Shown here piece after piece: positions 1 to 8,920 of a stretch of 64,000 bases of DNA. Position 1 is the stretch's first letter. Every line of letters begins with the position of its first letter. The translations under genes were made by a program, and so were the position numbers. The DNA is from Roseiarcus sp963806935 (lineage in GTDB: Bacteria > Pseudomonadota > Alphaproteobacteria > Rhizobiales > Beijerinckiaceae). The notes under the pieces were generated by a model, which searched no databases, was not told where the DNA came from, and saw only the letters and a program-made list of their open reading frames with translations. The stretch spans positions 1 to 64,000 of the forward strand of contig CAWEAT010000006.1 of assembly GCA_963806935.1 (NCBI GenBank), in the 5' to 3' direction.

Positions 1-42
1 AGCCGGAATTCTGACAATCGGAAAGAGAAGGTCGAAAAAACT

Positions 43-660
43 TCACCCGCCGTGCAGGTCGACCCCGCCGGTGATCCGCTGCCCGATTGCGCGCGCCACC
101 CGGGCGGTGACCTGATCGGGGATGTCGAGGCCCGACAGGCGCCAGGTCGCTCCCGACAGGTTCAGGTGCGCGCGGTAGCGCCCGTCGCGGCTGTCGAGCG
201 CGACGACGAAGCTCGAAGGACCGTCGAAATAGGAGCGCGTCAGGATCTGCAGCGGGTCGGCGCGCATCGCCTCGCCGAGGCCGGGCATGCGCCAGAGCCC
301 ACCGCCATCCGGACCGTCCGCGGCGACCCCTCCCTGATTCAGGAGCGCGGCGATGTTCTCCGGCGTGAGGAATGCGCGCAGCAGCAATTCGGCTGCAGCG
401 GCGTTCATGCCGACGCCGTCGGCGAATCCTGGTTTCAGCGCGAGCAGCTTCTGAAGCTGCGGATTCTGTTCGAGATAGGCGCGCGAGATCTGGCCGCTGA
501 GCGAGCGGCTAAGCGCCGAGACGTCGATGCGCTCCATCACCGCCGTTGCGTCGCCGCGCCGAGCGGCCGACGCCAGCTGAGCTGCGCCGGCCAACGCCCA
601 ACCCCAATAGGCTGCTCCAAGAACAATGAGTGCGACGGCGACGCCGATAATTCTACGCAT
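43..660 (-). CDS. DUF2939-type membrane-anchored protein
   Basis: The protein (about 205 residues) opens with two arginines and one hydrophobic segment (roughly residues 4-25), which reads as an uncleaved anchor or signal peptide. A periplasm-facing domain follows. Its layout, an N-terminal stretch about a small 'RRGDA' motif and a C-terminal part ending in a 'WRLSGLDIP' motif, matches DUF2939 proteins as I remember them. The start at 660 is preferred to the longer reading from 729 because AAGGGA lies just upstream and the hydrophobic segment then sits at the N-terminus. No function is established for the family. The gene stands alone and faces away from its right-hand neighbour. Confidence 0.7.
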   Translation of the reverse strand: MRRIIGVAVALIVLGAAYWGWALAGAAQLASAARRGDATAVMERIDVSALSRSLSGQISRAYLEQNPQLQKLLALKPGFADGVGMNAAAAELLLRAFLTPENIAALLNQGGVAADGPDGGGLWRMPGLGEAMRADPLQILTRSYFDGPSSFVVALDSRDGRYRAHLNLSGATWRLSGLDIPDQVTARVARAIGQRITGGVDLHGG

Positions 661-962
661 GGTGTCCCTTGGATCCCGATCGCGGTCGCAACAAGCGCAA
701 CTTGTTATCGCTTCCCGCCGCCATTGCACAACCTGCGTCGCGATTGTGGCCCCGCCGCGGCGTTCCGAGCGGCGACCGGGAGCCGGTCGCCCGCGCTCGC
801 TCCCACAAAGGGGAACACCTGCGCAAGGCCGCGGTTCATTATGCGGAGTTGTGGAAACCCGTCGCCGTCAGCGGGTGCGACAGGTTCCTGTTGGCTGCTT
901 GAGCTATCCCAACTTGACCGCCGTCTTCCATATTCCGCCGATATCAACCGCGGAGCGCAGAT
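661..962. other. intergenic region with no supported gene
   Basis: This 300-bp gap lies between the divergent DUF2939 and DUF6471 genes and must hold both promoters. Open frames exist on both strands, but they are arginine/proline-rich shadows with no recognisable domain. I see no strong hairpin or repeat. Confidence 0.5.
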
Positions 963-1196
963 ATGACCGAAAAGGAGAGGGAATGGGGGGTCAAGGCAAG
1001 CCGATTCCTCAAGGCTGAACTGAAGCGGGCGAATGTCGGCTACAAAGAGCTGGCGGAAAGGCTCAACCGGCACGGTCTGCGTGAAACCGAAACTTCGATA
1101 ACCGGCAAGCTCGGGCGCGGCGCCTTCGCGGCTTCGTTTTTCCTCGCTTGCCTCGTCGCATTGGGACGCAACGAAATCAGGCTCGAGGATCTTTGA
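963..1196 (+). CDS. DUF6471 domain protein
   Basis: This 77-residue protein is almost entirely one small domain, including the motifs WGVKASRFLKAELKRA and SITGKLGRG. These are characteristic of DUF6471 proteins, which have a predicted helix-turn-helix-like fold. The helical pattern with a central 'YKELAERLN' resembles a DNA-binding module, so a regulatory role is possible but not shown. AAAGGAG lies within the first codons rather than upstream of the start, so a slightly different start is possible. The gene is a single unit between unrelated neighbours. Confidence 0.75.
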   Translation: MTEKEREWGVKASRFLKAELKRANVGYKELAERLNRHGLRETETSITGKLGRGAFAASFFLACLVALGRNEIRLEDL

Positions 1197-1248
1197 ACGC
1201 TCGGACAGCGTGCGGGGGCAGCTGGATTTCGAATTTGCCCTGACGCTG

Positions 1249-1951
1249 CTACTCGAACGGCGCATGCGCGGGGTGGTTCTCGCCGGTCGAGAAAGCGCAA
1301 ATGCGCGAGATGTGGGTGTAAGGCAGGCCGGTTTCTTTCGCCCAGGCGTTGAACTGCTCCTGTATTTTGGCGAGGTCGCGCTTGGAGGTTGGCGCTTCCG
1401 CCACGTCGAGCCCGGCGTCGCGCAGGCAGGCGACGACGTCCTTCGAGGCGACGAAGCCGTCCCAGCCGAGAAACCTCAGCAGCATCTGGCCGGTATTGCC
1501 GCCGAGGCGGCTGCCGCGCTTGGCGAGGAGTTCGAGGAGGCCGACTTCGTCGGAGGACGGCCATTCTGCAAGGAAGTTGCCGAACGAGCCGTGCTCCTTC
1601 GCCACGTCCTGGACGAAGCGCGCATTCACGCGCACCGAATCGATCTTCGCGCCATTGCGGACGATGCGGGCGTCCTTGAGGAGCCCGTCCCAAAAGTCAT
1701 CGGGCTGGAAAGCGAGCCGCGTTGGCTCGAAGCCGAGAAAAGCCGCCTCGAACCCCGGCCACTTCGAATTCGATCACACTCCAGGCGAAGCCGGCGGAGA
1801 ACACCCGCTTTGTCATTTCGGCGAGGATGCGGTCGTCGCGGAGTTTGGCCACGGCCTTCGGGTCCGGCTTCGGCGGCATGAGCTTGGCGAGCGCTTCGGC
1901 GCCGCCCTTTCGTTTCTCTGCCCGCGCGCGGATTGTCTGGAACGCGATCAT
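1249..1951 (-). CDS. DNA-3-methyladenine glycosylase I family protein, split by a frameshift
   Basis: Two adjacent frames together give one protein of about 234 residues resembling the alphaproteobacterial form of 3-methyladenine DNA glycosylase I, which removes alkylated adenine in base excision repair. The N-terminal part (from 1951) carries 'RAEKRKGG' and 'MTKRVFSAGFAWSVIE'. The C-terminal part carries 'AKEHGSFGNFLAEWP', 'KRGSRLGGNTGQ' and 'THISRI'. Near 1766-1771 the minus strand reads GAATTCGAAG. Removing one T restores the motif SKWPGFEAAF and joins the halves. The family assignment is from remembered motifs. The interruption is either a sequencing error or a recent lesion. Confidence 0.75.
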
Positions 1952-2191
1952 GCCCTTAGCAGCCCCTGCCTCGACCTTCGTCAACTTACAGGCGGGCCCG
2001 GCTCCGGGCCAAGCGCGCAAATCCCTTTCGTGCACTGTCGGATATTCGGCTGCAATTCCGACGCAACCATCGCCGCGCCTCCCCAAATCTTGCCCTTGCG
2101 TCATGCAAGGCGGGGCACGTAGGGTCGGCTCGTCCAAGTCTCGACGCGTGGCAGCGCGAGCTTGCCAACCAGCAAATGGGGAGGATTCGTC

Positions 2192-3418
2192 ATGAGGAGC
2201 GAACGCGCGCTTGTTTTGGCCGCTCTGGCGGCGGGGATACTCAGCGGCGCGACCGCCGCTCGGGCAGACGGCTGGGTCGGCAGCTGGGGGGCGAGCGACG
2301 TCTTTCCGGTCGGACAGGACATTAACTACCAGACGTTGCGACAATTTGTGAGGCTGAGCGCCGGAGGTAAGGAGGCGCGCATCCGCTTCTCCAACGCGAC
2401 CGGGCTCTACCCGCTAGTGATCGGTTCGGCGCATGTGGCGAAGCCGGCGACCGACGGCTCCCCTGGCGCGATCGATCCCGCGACCGACCACGCACTCACG
2501 TTCGGCGGGGTCGGGGAGGTCACCGTCGCGCCGGGCGCGGAGGTGGTGTCGGATCCCGTGGGGATGGACCTGCCTCCTTTGTCGACGCTCGCCGTAAGCA
2601 TGTTTCTGCCGCGATGGACCGGACCCTCGGTGATTCATCTCGACGGGGTCGCCACCACGTACATCTCGGGTGATGGCGACCATACCGCTGACATCGTCAT
2701 CCCATCGCCAAAGACCTCGACCTCGCGGTTTTTCATCGACGAGGTCGACGTGGACGCGCTCGGCCAGCCAGCGACGGTCGTTACGCTTGGCGACTCCATC
2801 ACCGATGGCTATCGCTCCAAGGTGGATGGGAATCATCGCTGGCCCGACCGGCTGGCCGAACGTCTGGCGGCGCGCCCAAACTCCGAGGCTATTGGGGTCG
2901 TTAACGCGGGCGTTAGCGGCAACCGCATCCTGCACGATCACCCCGAGGAGCTGTTCGGGCCGACGGCTCTGGCCAGGCTCGATCGCGACGTGCTTTCCGT
3001 ACCGGGGGTCCGCTGGGTGGTGCTGATGGAGGGAATCAATGACATCGGCCATTCGACGAGCGCGGGGCTTCCGGAGCAGGACGTTACGGCCGATCAGATC
3101 ATCGCCGGCATGAAGCAGATCGTCGCCCGTGTGCACGAGCGCGGCGCCAAGATCTACGGCGCAACGCTGACCCCATACGAAGGCACGGTGTTCCACGGCT
3201 ACTACCAACCAGAGGGCGAAGCGAAGCGGGAGGCGGTGAACGCCTGGATACGCTCACCGGGCTCGTTCGACGCGGTCATCGACTTCGACGCGGCCGTTCG
3301 CGATCCCGCGCATCCGACCCGCATCCGACCTGACTACGATGTCGACGACCATCTGCATCCGAACGACGCCGGCTATCGCGCGATGGGGGAAGCGGTCGAT
3401 CTGAGCCTGTTTCAGTAG
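2192..3418 (+). CDS. secreted SGNH/GDSL-family hydrolase
   Basis: The protein has 408 residues and a signal peptide ending near 'ATAARA' (residues 20-25). The SGNH esterase signatures are present in order: GDSITDG at 200-206 with nucleophile Ser202, the oxyanion-hole Gly in 'VSGNR' (about 242-245), 'GIND' at 281-284, and the catalytic pair in DDHLH (Asp386, His389). These enzymes hydrolyse ester bonds of carbohydrates or lipids. The long region before the GDS block (residues 30-195) resembles the N-terminal beta domain of plant-polymer esterases. The start is fixed by GGGGAGG at 2178-2184, seven bases before ATG. Export suggests action in the periplasm or outside the cell. The substrate is unknown. 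Confidence 0.9.
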   Translation: MRSERALVLAALAAGILSGATAARADGWVGSWGASDVFPVGQDINYQTLRQFVRLSAGGKEARIRFSNATGLYPLVIGSAHVAKPATDGSPGAIDPATDHALTFGGVGEVTVAPGAEVVSDPVGMDLPPLSTLAVSMFLPRWTGPSVIHLDGVATTYISGDGDHTADIVIPSPKTSTSRFFIDEVDVDALGQPATVVTLGDSITDGYRSKVDGNHRWPDRLAERLAARPNSEAIGVVNAGVSGNRILHDHPEELFGPTALARLDRDVLSVPGVRWVVLMEGINDIGHSTSAGLPEQDVTADQIIAGMKQIVARVHERGAKIYGATLTPYEGTVFHGYYQPEGEAKREAVNAWIRSPGSFDAVIDFDAAVRDPAHPTRIRPDYDVDDHLHPNDAGYRAMGEAVDLSLFQ

Positions 3419-3639
3419 CAGGTCCAAAGGGAACGGGGAGCGGACGAGGGGTCGCGCGGCCTTTCCGCTTCGTGGCCCGAGCGTCGCACGACTCTGCCGC
3501 GATCGAATTGGCACATGCCGAGCGCAGGTCACGGCAGAATTGACTTGCCCTGGGCGCAAGAATTCTTAGCGTGGCGAGGCCGACCCGCCATGCGCAGCCG
3601 CGCCCGATTCCCCGCCATACGACCGAGCCGGAGAACCCC

Positions 3640-4347
3640 GTGATCCGCTTCTACTTCAACCTTGCGCCCAATCCGGTCAAAGTCGCGCTGATGCTCGAGG
3701 AGCTCGGCCTCCGTTACGAAGCCGTTCCCGTCGACACGGCCAAGGGCGAGCAGCACGGGCCCGCGTTTCGCGCCATCAACCCGAACGGCAAGGTGCCGGC
3801 GATCGTCGACACGGAGGGGCCGGGGGGACGCGAGGCGCGGGTGTTCGATTCGAACGCGATCCTGCTCTACCTCGGCGAAAAGAGCGGGCGCTTCATCGGC
3901 GCGCCGGCCGATCGACCCGAGCTCCTGTCGTGGCTCTTTTTCATCGCCACGGGCGTAGGCCCCTTCTCGGGTCAGGCGGTGCATTTCCAGCATGCGGCGC
4001 CGGAGAAGATTCCCTACGCGGTCAACAGGTATCGGCGCGAGATCGAGCGTCACTATCGCGTGCTGGACCGGCATCTGGCCGGCCGCGACTTCATCGTCGG
4101 CGCCGACTACTCGATCGTCGACATGGCCGCCTGGGGCTGGCTGACGCGGGTCGGCAGGGTGCTGCCCGGAGCGGATGATCCGCTCGCCGCCTTCCCGAAT
4201 CTGAAGCGGTTGTTCGAGAGGGTCGACGCGCGGCCGGCGGCGGCGCGGGCGAAGGAGATCGGCAAGGATCACCCATTCAAGAAGGACGTCGACGAGGAAA
4301 CCAAGCGCGCGATGTACCCGTCGAACTATCCGGAAATTGCCATGTGA
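3640..4347 (+). CDS. glutathione S-transferase family protein
   Basis: A thioredoxin-like N-terminal domain opens with 'FYFNLAPNPVKV' and contains the cis-proline motif 'NPNGKVPAI' and the glutathione-binding 'DSNAILLYLGE'. The all-helical GST C-terminal domain follows, with the N-capping signature 'YSIVDMAAWGW'. About 235 residues fit YghU/YfcG-like GSTs, cytosolic glutathione-dependent disulfide oxidoreductases. A GTG at 3640 gives the usual length. A start at 3571 would add 23 residues of low-complexity sequence and is less likely. The gene stands alone, 15 bp before a convergent gene. Confidence 0.88.
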   Translation: MIRFYFNLAPNPVKVALMLEELGLRYEAVPVDTAKGEQHGPAFRAINPNGKVPAIVDTEGPGGREARVFDSNAILLYLGEKSGRFIGAPADRPELLSWLFFIATGVGPFSGQAVHFQHAAPEKIPYAVNRYRREIERHYRVLDRHLAGRDFIVGADYSIVDMAAWGWLTRVGRVLPGADDPLAAFPNLKRLFERVDARPAAARAKEIGKDHPFKKDVDEETKRAMYPSNYPEIAM

Positions 4348-4362
4348 TCGACCGGGGCGAGC

Positions 4363-5172
4363 TTACCCGGATGGCTTCCCTTCGCTCGCGTTGACGGCGT
4401 TCTCCTCGCCGTCGAACACGATCTGGTCGGCCCATTTGCGCGCCGCCTCCCGCTGACGGGGGTTCCGCACCGTCCAGGCGATGACCGGCGCGCCGGTCAG
4501 CTCCTTCATCAGGAACGGGATCTTGTGGGGCAGGTCGTCGACATTCCACGACAGGAAATCCGGCCGGGCGAGATCGAAATGCTCGAAATCGGTCCAATCC
4601 CGCTTTTGCTCGGCGCTGAGGAAGGCCCACTCCGGATCGTCGTAGGACGCCTGGGCCAGGAGGCCGATCGGGCAAGGGCCTCCCGTCCGCGCCGTGCGCG
4701 GCCTGCGCAGGCGCAGATAGGCGGCGAGATCGTGGTCGAAGCTCTTGAAGGCGAGCGGCCCGTCATAGGTCGCGGCGAGGGCGACGACGCGGTCGGCGAC
4801 CCGCCAGTCGCCGTCGAACCGGCTCTTGAGCTCGCAGATGAGCGGGGTCCGGCCGCCGACCGCCGCCAGGAACGCCGCCAAGGTCGGCGGCGGCTCATCC
4901 GCGCCCTTGATCCGGATTTTGCCGATCTCGGCCGCGCTCTGGGCCGCGAACGGCCCCGTGGCGTTCGTCATACGTTCGAGCGTTTGGTCATGAAAAACAA
5001 AGGCTTCATCGTCTCTACTCATCTGGACATCGAATTCGATCGCATAGCCGCGGGCGATCGCCGCCTGCGCCGAGGCAAGCGTGTTCTCGATCACGCCCCT
5101 GGTCTTGTCGTGCAATCCGCGGTGGGCGATCGGGCGTTCGACGAGCCAGGCGGGGGCGTTGGCCGGCCTCAT
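4363..5172 (-). CDS. glycerophosphodiester phosphodiesterase
   Basis: The 269-residue protein has the GDPD barrel motifs: HRG at 17-19, the metal ligands Glu46 and Asp48 in 'AIEFDVQ', and HD at 61-62. The C-terminal 'VIAWTVRNPRQREAARKWADQIVFDG' region is the usual end of the barrel; only its short motifs are quoted as evidence. The enzyme releases glycerol-3-phosphate from glycerophosphodiesters. There is no signal peptide, so it is cytosolic and UgpQ-like. Its start overlaps the stop of the RidA gene by four bases (5169-5172), so the two are translationally coupled. Confidence 0.92.
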   Translation of the reverse strand: MRPANAPAWLVERPIAHRGLHDKTRGVIENTLASAQAAIARGYAIEFDVQMSRDDEAFVFHDQTLERMTNATGPFAAQSAAEIGKIRIKGADEPPPTLAAFLAAVGGRTPLICELKSRFDGDWRVADRVVALAATYDGPLAFKSFDHDLAAYLRLRRPRTARTGGPCPIGLLAQASYDDPEWAFLSAEQKRDWTDFEHFDLARPDFLSWNVDDLPHKIPFLMKELTGAPVIAWTVRNPRQREAARKWADQIVFDGEENAVNASEGKPSG

Positions 5173-5642
5173 GCCTTGATCTCGAATACGGCCTCGACTT
5201 CGGCCAGCGCGTTGAGCGGCAGATGCGACACCCCGACCGTCGTTCGCGCGTGACGCCCCTGAGCGCCGAACAGTTCGGCGACGAGATCGGATGCGCCGTT
5301 CATCGCCTGGGGCAGGGCGTCGAACGCCGTCTCGACGTTGAAGAACCCGCCGAGCCGCACCACCCGGGCGACCGCGTCAAGGTCGCCGAGCGCCGCTTGC
5401 GCCTGGGCGAGCACGTTGATGACGCAAAGCCTTGCCGCTTCGCGCGCGGGGTCGATTTCGGAGTCCGCCCTGAGTTTGCCCTTGTGGCGCTCGGCGAGCT
5501 TGCCGTCCGGCCCGAGCGGAAGCTGGCCGGAAACGAAAAGAAGCGTCCCGGCGCGCACGGCGGGCACATAATTGGCGACCGGCGCCGCCGGCGTGGGGAG
5601 AACCACGCCCAATTCCTTCAGGCGCTTGGCGGTTTCGCTCAT
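5169..5642 (-). CDS. RidA family protein
   Basis: A single YjgF/YER057c/UK114 domain of 157 residues contains 'LFVSGQLPLGPDGKL', a central 'VLAQAQAALGDLD' and the C-terminal 'VGVSHLPLNALAEVEAVFE'. These features belong to the variant RidA group with a VxVxxLPxxxxVEVE-type end. RidA proteins deaminate reactive enamine/imine intermediates from PLP enzymes. The gene is first in a two-gene operon with the phosphodiesterase downstream. It is divergent from tatA, with about 235 bp between starts. Confidence 0.9.
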   Translation of the reverse strand: MSETAKRLKELGVVLPTPAAPVANYVPAVRAGTLLFVSGQLPLGPDGKLAERHKGKLRADSEIDPAREAARLCVINVLAQAQAALGDLDAVARVVRLGGFFNVETAFDALPQAMNGASDLVAELFGAQGRHARTTVGVSHLPLNALAEVEAVFEIKA

Positions 5643-5877
5643 CGGGCGGAACTCCTCGAAAGGTGGGGGTTGACGTCACGGCGCGCCGCGCTGAAGGGAC
5701 ACCCGGGCGACCGCGTCGACAGGCGGCGGGAAGGCGCCGCAAGGATCGTTTCTCGCCTATGTCGCCCGCCTGGCGAAGGCAAGCTTGTTTTTGCCTCTCC
5801 GCGCGCTTAGGTTTGCGGGCAAAGAGTGGATGCGCCGGCGGCCTTGAAGCCGGGCGGCGCGGAATGGGATGACGGCC

Positions 5878-6111
5878 ATGGGTAGCTTTAGCATTTGGCA
5901 TTGGATGCTGTTCGGCGCGGTGGCGCTCCTGCTGTTCGGCGGCAAGGGCAAGATTTCCGACCTCATGGGCGACGTCGCCAAGGGCGTGAAGTCGTTCAAG
6001 AAGGGCCTGGCCGACGACGACGAGGCGCCCGCGTCCGCCCCGACGACCGCCCCGCGGACGATCGAGAATCGCGTCGGCGTCGACGCCAACGACGTTCACA
6101 AGGTCGGCTGA
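5878..6111 (+). CDS. tatA: Sec-independent translocase subunit TatA
   Basis: The small protein opens MGSFSIWHW, the classic alphaproteobacterial TatA start. A short membrane helix (residues 8-20) ending in FGGKGKISDL comes next, then an amphipathic helix 'DVAKGVKSFKKGL' and an acidic, proline-rich tail. TatA oligomers form the passage for folded proteins with twin-arginine signals. A second ATG at 5869 would add MTA; the start at 5878 matches homologues better. The gene heads tatABC, with an 81-bp gap to tatB. Confidence 0.95.
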   Translation: MGSFSIWHWMLFGAVALLLFGGKGKISDLMGDVAKGVKSFKKGLADDDEAPASAPTTAPRTIENRVGVDANDVHKVG

Positions 6112-6192
6112 GCGCGTTCCTCGAAGCGGAGCGCCTGCGACGGGGGCTTGGCGCTAGCCGCGCCGCTCATTGGTCGCCGGGTCCGGTGAGCT

Positions 6193-6681
6193 ATGTTCGA
6201 TCTCGACATCAGCAAGATGATCATTGTCGGCATCGTCGCCTTGGCGGTGATACCGCCGAAGGATCTGCCGCGCGTCATGCGCACCGTCGGCCAGACGGTC
6301 GGCAAGATGCGGCGAATGGCGTCCGAGTTCCAGGGCCAGTTCATGGAGGCCATGCGCGAGGTCGAGCGCGAGGCTGACCTCGATAGCGTCAAGAAGGAAT
6401 TCCAGGCGATCAGCGACCAGGCGAAGATCGACACCAGCTTCGATCCGGTCGGCATGGTGCGCGACGACATCGCCAAAGCGGTCGAGCCGCCGATAGAATT
6501 CGGCGCCGCGCTGCCCTCTGCGGTGGAGTCCGCCAAGCCTGAAGCCGGAAACATCGCGGAATCGCAGGTTTCATTGACCGAGCCCGTCTCGGTGGAGGCC
6601 CCGCTCGTGGCCGAGGCCACAACCGCGGCTCCGGAACCGGGCCCCGAGGAGCCGCCCGCCCGAAGAAGCGCGGCGGAATGA
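6193..6681 (+). CDS. tatB: Sec-independent translocase subunit TatB
   Basis: The 162-residue protein opens MFDLDISKMIIVGIVAL, the TatB membrane helix, and continues with 'VIPPKDLPRVMRTVGQ' and a charged amphipathic helix (about residues 25-75). The variable C-terminal tail is rich in Glu, Ala and Pro. TatB works with TatC as the receptor for twin-arginine signal peptides. Its stop overlaps the start of tatC by four bases. Confidence 0.95.
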   Translation: MFDLDISKMIIVGIVALAVIPPKDLPRVMRTVGQTVGKMRRMASEFQGQFMEAMREVEREADLDSVKKEFQAISDQAKIDTSFDPVGMVRDDIAKAVEPPIEFGAALPSAVESAKPEAGNIAESQVSLTEPVSVEAPLVAEATTAAPEPGPEEPPARRSAAE

Positions 6682-7469
6682 GCCAAGAGGACATCGACGC
6701 CACCAAGGCGCCGTTGATGGAGCACCTGATCGAGCTTCGCGCTCGCATCATCAGGTCGCTTTACGCTTTTCTCGCCGCCTTCATCGTCTGCTTCTACTTT
6801 TCGCGGCACATCTACAACGTTCTCACCTATCCTTATGTGCGGGTGGTCGGGGCGGACAAGGCGACGCTGATCGCGACCCACTTTCTCGAACAGTTCTACA
6901 CCAACATCCGCCTCAGCATGTTCGGGGCGGGGGTCATCGCCTTCCCGGTGATCGCCGTCCAGCTCTATAAGTTCATCGCCCCCGGCCTCTATCGCAACGA
7001 GCGGCAGGCCTTTCGGCCTTATCTGATCGCGACCCCGATCTTCTTCCTGATGGGCGCGCTCCTGGTCTATTTCGCGGTGATGCCGTTGCTGATCCGCTTT
7101 TCGGTGTCGCTGCAGCAGGTCAATGTGCCGGGCGAGGCGACGATCGAGCTCTTGCCCAAGGTCAGCGAATATCTGTCGCTGATCATGACGCTCATCTTCG
7201 CCTTCGGGATTGCGTTCCAGTTGCCGGTGATCCTGACCCTGCTCGGTCACGTCGGCATTATCGATTCCGCCTATCTCATCCGGATGCGGCGCTACGCGAT
7301 CGTGGCGGTGGTCGGGATCGCGGCGATCCTGACGCCGCCGGACCTCATCAGCATGACCTCGCTCGCGCTGCCGATGCTGCTGCTCTACGAGGGTTCGGTG
7401 ATCGCGGTCAAAATGGTCGAGAAGCGGCGGGCGCAGTCCCAGAACGCAGCGAACAACCCGGCGACCTGA
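6678..7469 (+). CDS. tatC: Sec-independent translocase subunit TatC
   Basis: This 263-residue membrane protein has six predicted helices. TatC signatures include 'MEHLIELRARIIRSL' near the N-terminus, 'PGLYRNERQAFRPYL' at the second periplasmic/cytoplasmic turn, and 'FGIAFQLPV'. It binds the twin-arginine signal and organises the translocon. In related genomes serS follows directly; here a minus-strand hypothetical gene and an EamA transporter come between. Confidence 0.97.
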   Translation: MSQEDIDATKAPLMEHLIELRARIIRSLYAFLAAFIVCFYFSRHIYNVLTYPYVRVVGADKATLIATHFLEQFYTNIRLSMFGAGVIAFPVIAVQLYKFIAPGLYRNERQAFRPYLIATPIFFLMGALLVYFAVMPLLIRFSVSLQQVNVPGEATIELLPKVSEYLSLIMTLIFAFGIAFQLPVILTLLGHVGIIDSAYLIRMRRYAIVAVVGIAAILTPPDLISMTSLALPMLLLYEGSVIAVKMVEKRRAQSQNAANNPAT

Positions 7470-7482
7470 CGCTCGCCCTGGC

Positions 7483-7800
7483 TCAGCTCGGATTGAGCGA
7501 GGGGAGGTTGAGATGCTGCTCCACGCGGCGCACCCGGGCCTCGAGTTCGCTGATCAGGATTCCGTGGCCGATGACGGAGGTGTGGTACTCGACGACGGCG
7601 CGGCGCAGCCCCACGATCTGTTCGCTCAATTCCTTTCGGTTTGAGAGGATGTCGGCGGCGACGTCGGCGCGGAGCATGCTTAGATCCGATTTCGTCGCCG
7701 AGTTGGCGCGGAGCTGGCTGACGTCGGAGCGCACGTCGCCAAGCTCGGCGCGCATCTGGCGCAGAAGCTCGAGAATGAGGCTTTCGGGCTCTTCGGTCAT
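7483..7800 (-). CDS. hypothetical coiled-coil protein
   Basis: This 105-residue protein is nearly all helix-forming. It has heptad-like leucines throughout, for example 'LLRQMRAELGDVRSDVSQL' near residue 12 and 'LEARVRRVEQHL' near the end. There is no signal peptide, membrane segment or cysteine. It resembles small uncharacterised coiled-coil proteins common in Rhizobiales. It lies convergent to tatC with 13 bp between stops, so it is unlikely to belong to the Tat operon. Confidence 0.65.
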   Translation of the reverse strand: MTEEPESLILELLRQMRAELGDVRSDVSQLRANSATKSDLSMLRADVAADILSNRKELSEQIVGLRRAVVEYHTSVIGHGILISELEARVRRVEQHLNLPSLNPS

Positions 7801-7914
7801 GGGGCGATTCTAGCAGCTTCGCCGGCCGCCGTCAGCGGGTCGTTTGAGGACTGCGCTTGGTGTGCTAGCTCCGCGCATGATTTCCGAAACTTTCGTTACT
7901 ATCCGGTCCTCGGC

Positions 7915-8797
7915 ATGAGCGCGCGCGACATTCTCGCCGCGCTCAGCGTCGCGATCGTCTGGGGCCTGACCTTCATCGCGATCAAGGTCGGCGTCGGTCA
8001 AACATCGCCGCTGATGCTCGCCGCGCTCAGGTTCTTCTTCGCCGCGGTCCCAATGGTGTTCTTCCTCGCCCCGCCCAAGGCGCCGGCGTGGACGGTGGCG
8101 CTTTACGGGCTCCTGATCGGGGTCGGCCAATTCGGCCTGCTGTTCATCGCCATTCATCAGGGCTTCCCGGTTGGGCTGGCGTCGCTTGTCGTTATGGCGC
8201 AGGTGTTCTTCACCATCCTGCTCGCTTGGATCTGGCTTGGCGAACGGCCGCGTCGCGCCCAGATCCTTGGCGCCGCGGTCGGTTTTGCCGGCATGGCCGT
8301 CATCGGTTCGGAACGGCTCGCGGGAGCGAGCCTCGGGCCGTTCCTGCTCGTCATTCTGGCGGCTGCGTTCTGGGGTTCCGGCAACGTGCTGGCGAAGAGC
8401 GTCGGCAAGGTCAACATGCTCGCCTTCACTGTCTGGTCGAGCCTCGCCGCTCCGCTGCCTCTGGTCGCCCTGTCGCTCGGAATCGAGGGGACGGGCGGCC
8501 TCGCGGCGCTCGCCCATCCGGGTATGGAAGCTCATTCTCAGTGTCTCGTGCATTTCCTACGGCGGGACTTTGTTCGGCTACGGCATATGGGCTCGGCTGC
8601 TTGCTCATCATTCGGCGGCGACCGTCGCCCCGTTCGCGCTCCTGGTGCCGGTTGTGGGCATGATCGCCGGCGCGCTCCTGTTCGGCGAGGCCTTGAGCGC
8701 GGTCGAGCTTGCCGGCGGGGTTTTGGTGATGGCCGGCCTCGCCCTCTCCATATTCGGCGATTGGGCGCTGAGGCGCCGCTTGCCCGCGTTCCGCTGA
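7915..8797 (+). CDS. EamA/DMT-family transporter, split by a frameshift
   Basis: The first EamA repeat begins 'AALSVAIVWGLTFIAIKVG' and contains 'ALRFFFAAVPMVFFLAPP' and 'WIWLGERPRRAQ'. The second ends in 'VVGMIAGALLFGEALS'. Ten membrane helices are expected in a drug/metabolite transporter. The two halves lie in different frames. Near 8520-8523 the sequence GGTATGGAAG gives HPG then a broken frame; one base fewer gives HPG-WKLILSV and continues into the last three helices. The substrate is unknown; relatives of this type include amino-acid and metabolite exporters. Confidence 0.8.
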
Positions 8798-8920
8798 CGA
8801 TCGGGCGGGGCCACGCACTCGGGTTGAGCTTTTCGCCGGCGTTCTGCTAATGGCTGGCGCTCGCGCCGAAGATCGCCCACCAGAATAAGACGGGCGCGGT
8901 TCCCCTGCCGAGGTCGGATC

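Noticed and set aside
6096..7250. 384-codon open frame on the minus strand
   Set aside because: It is antisense to tatB and tatC and is low-complexity charged sequence.
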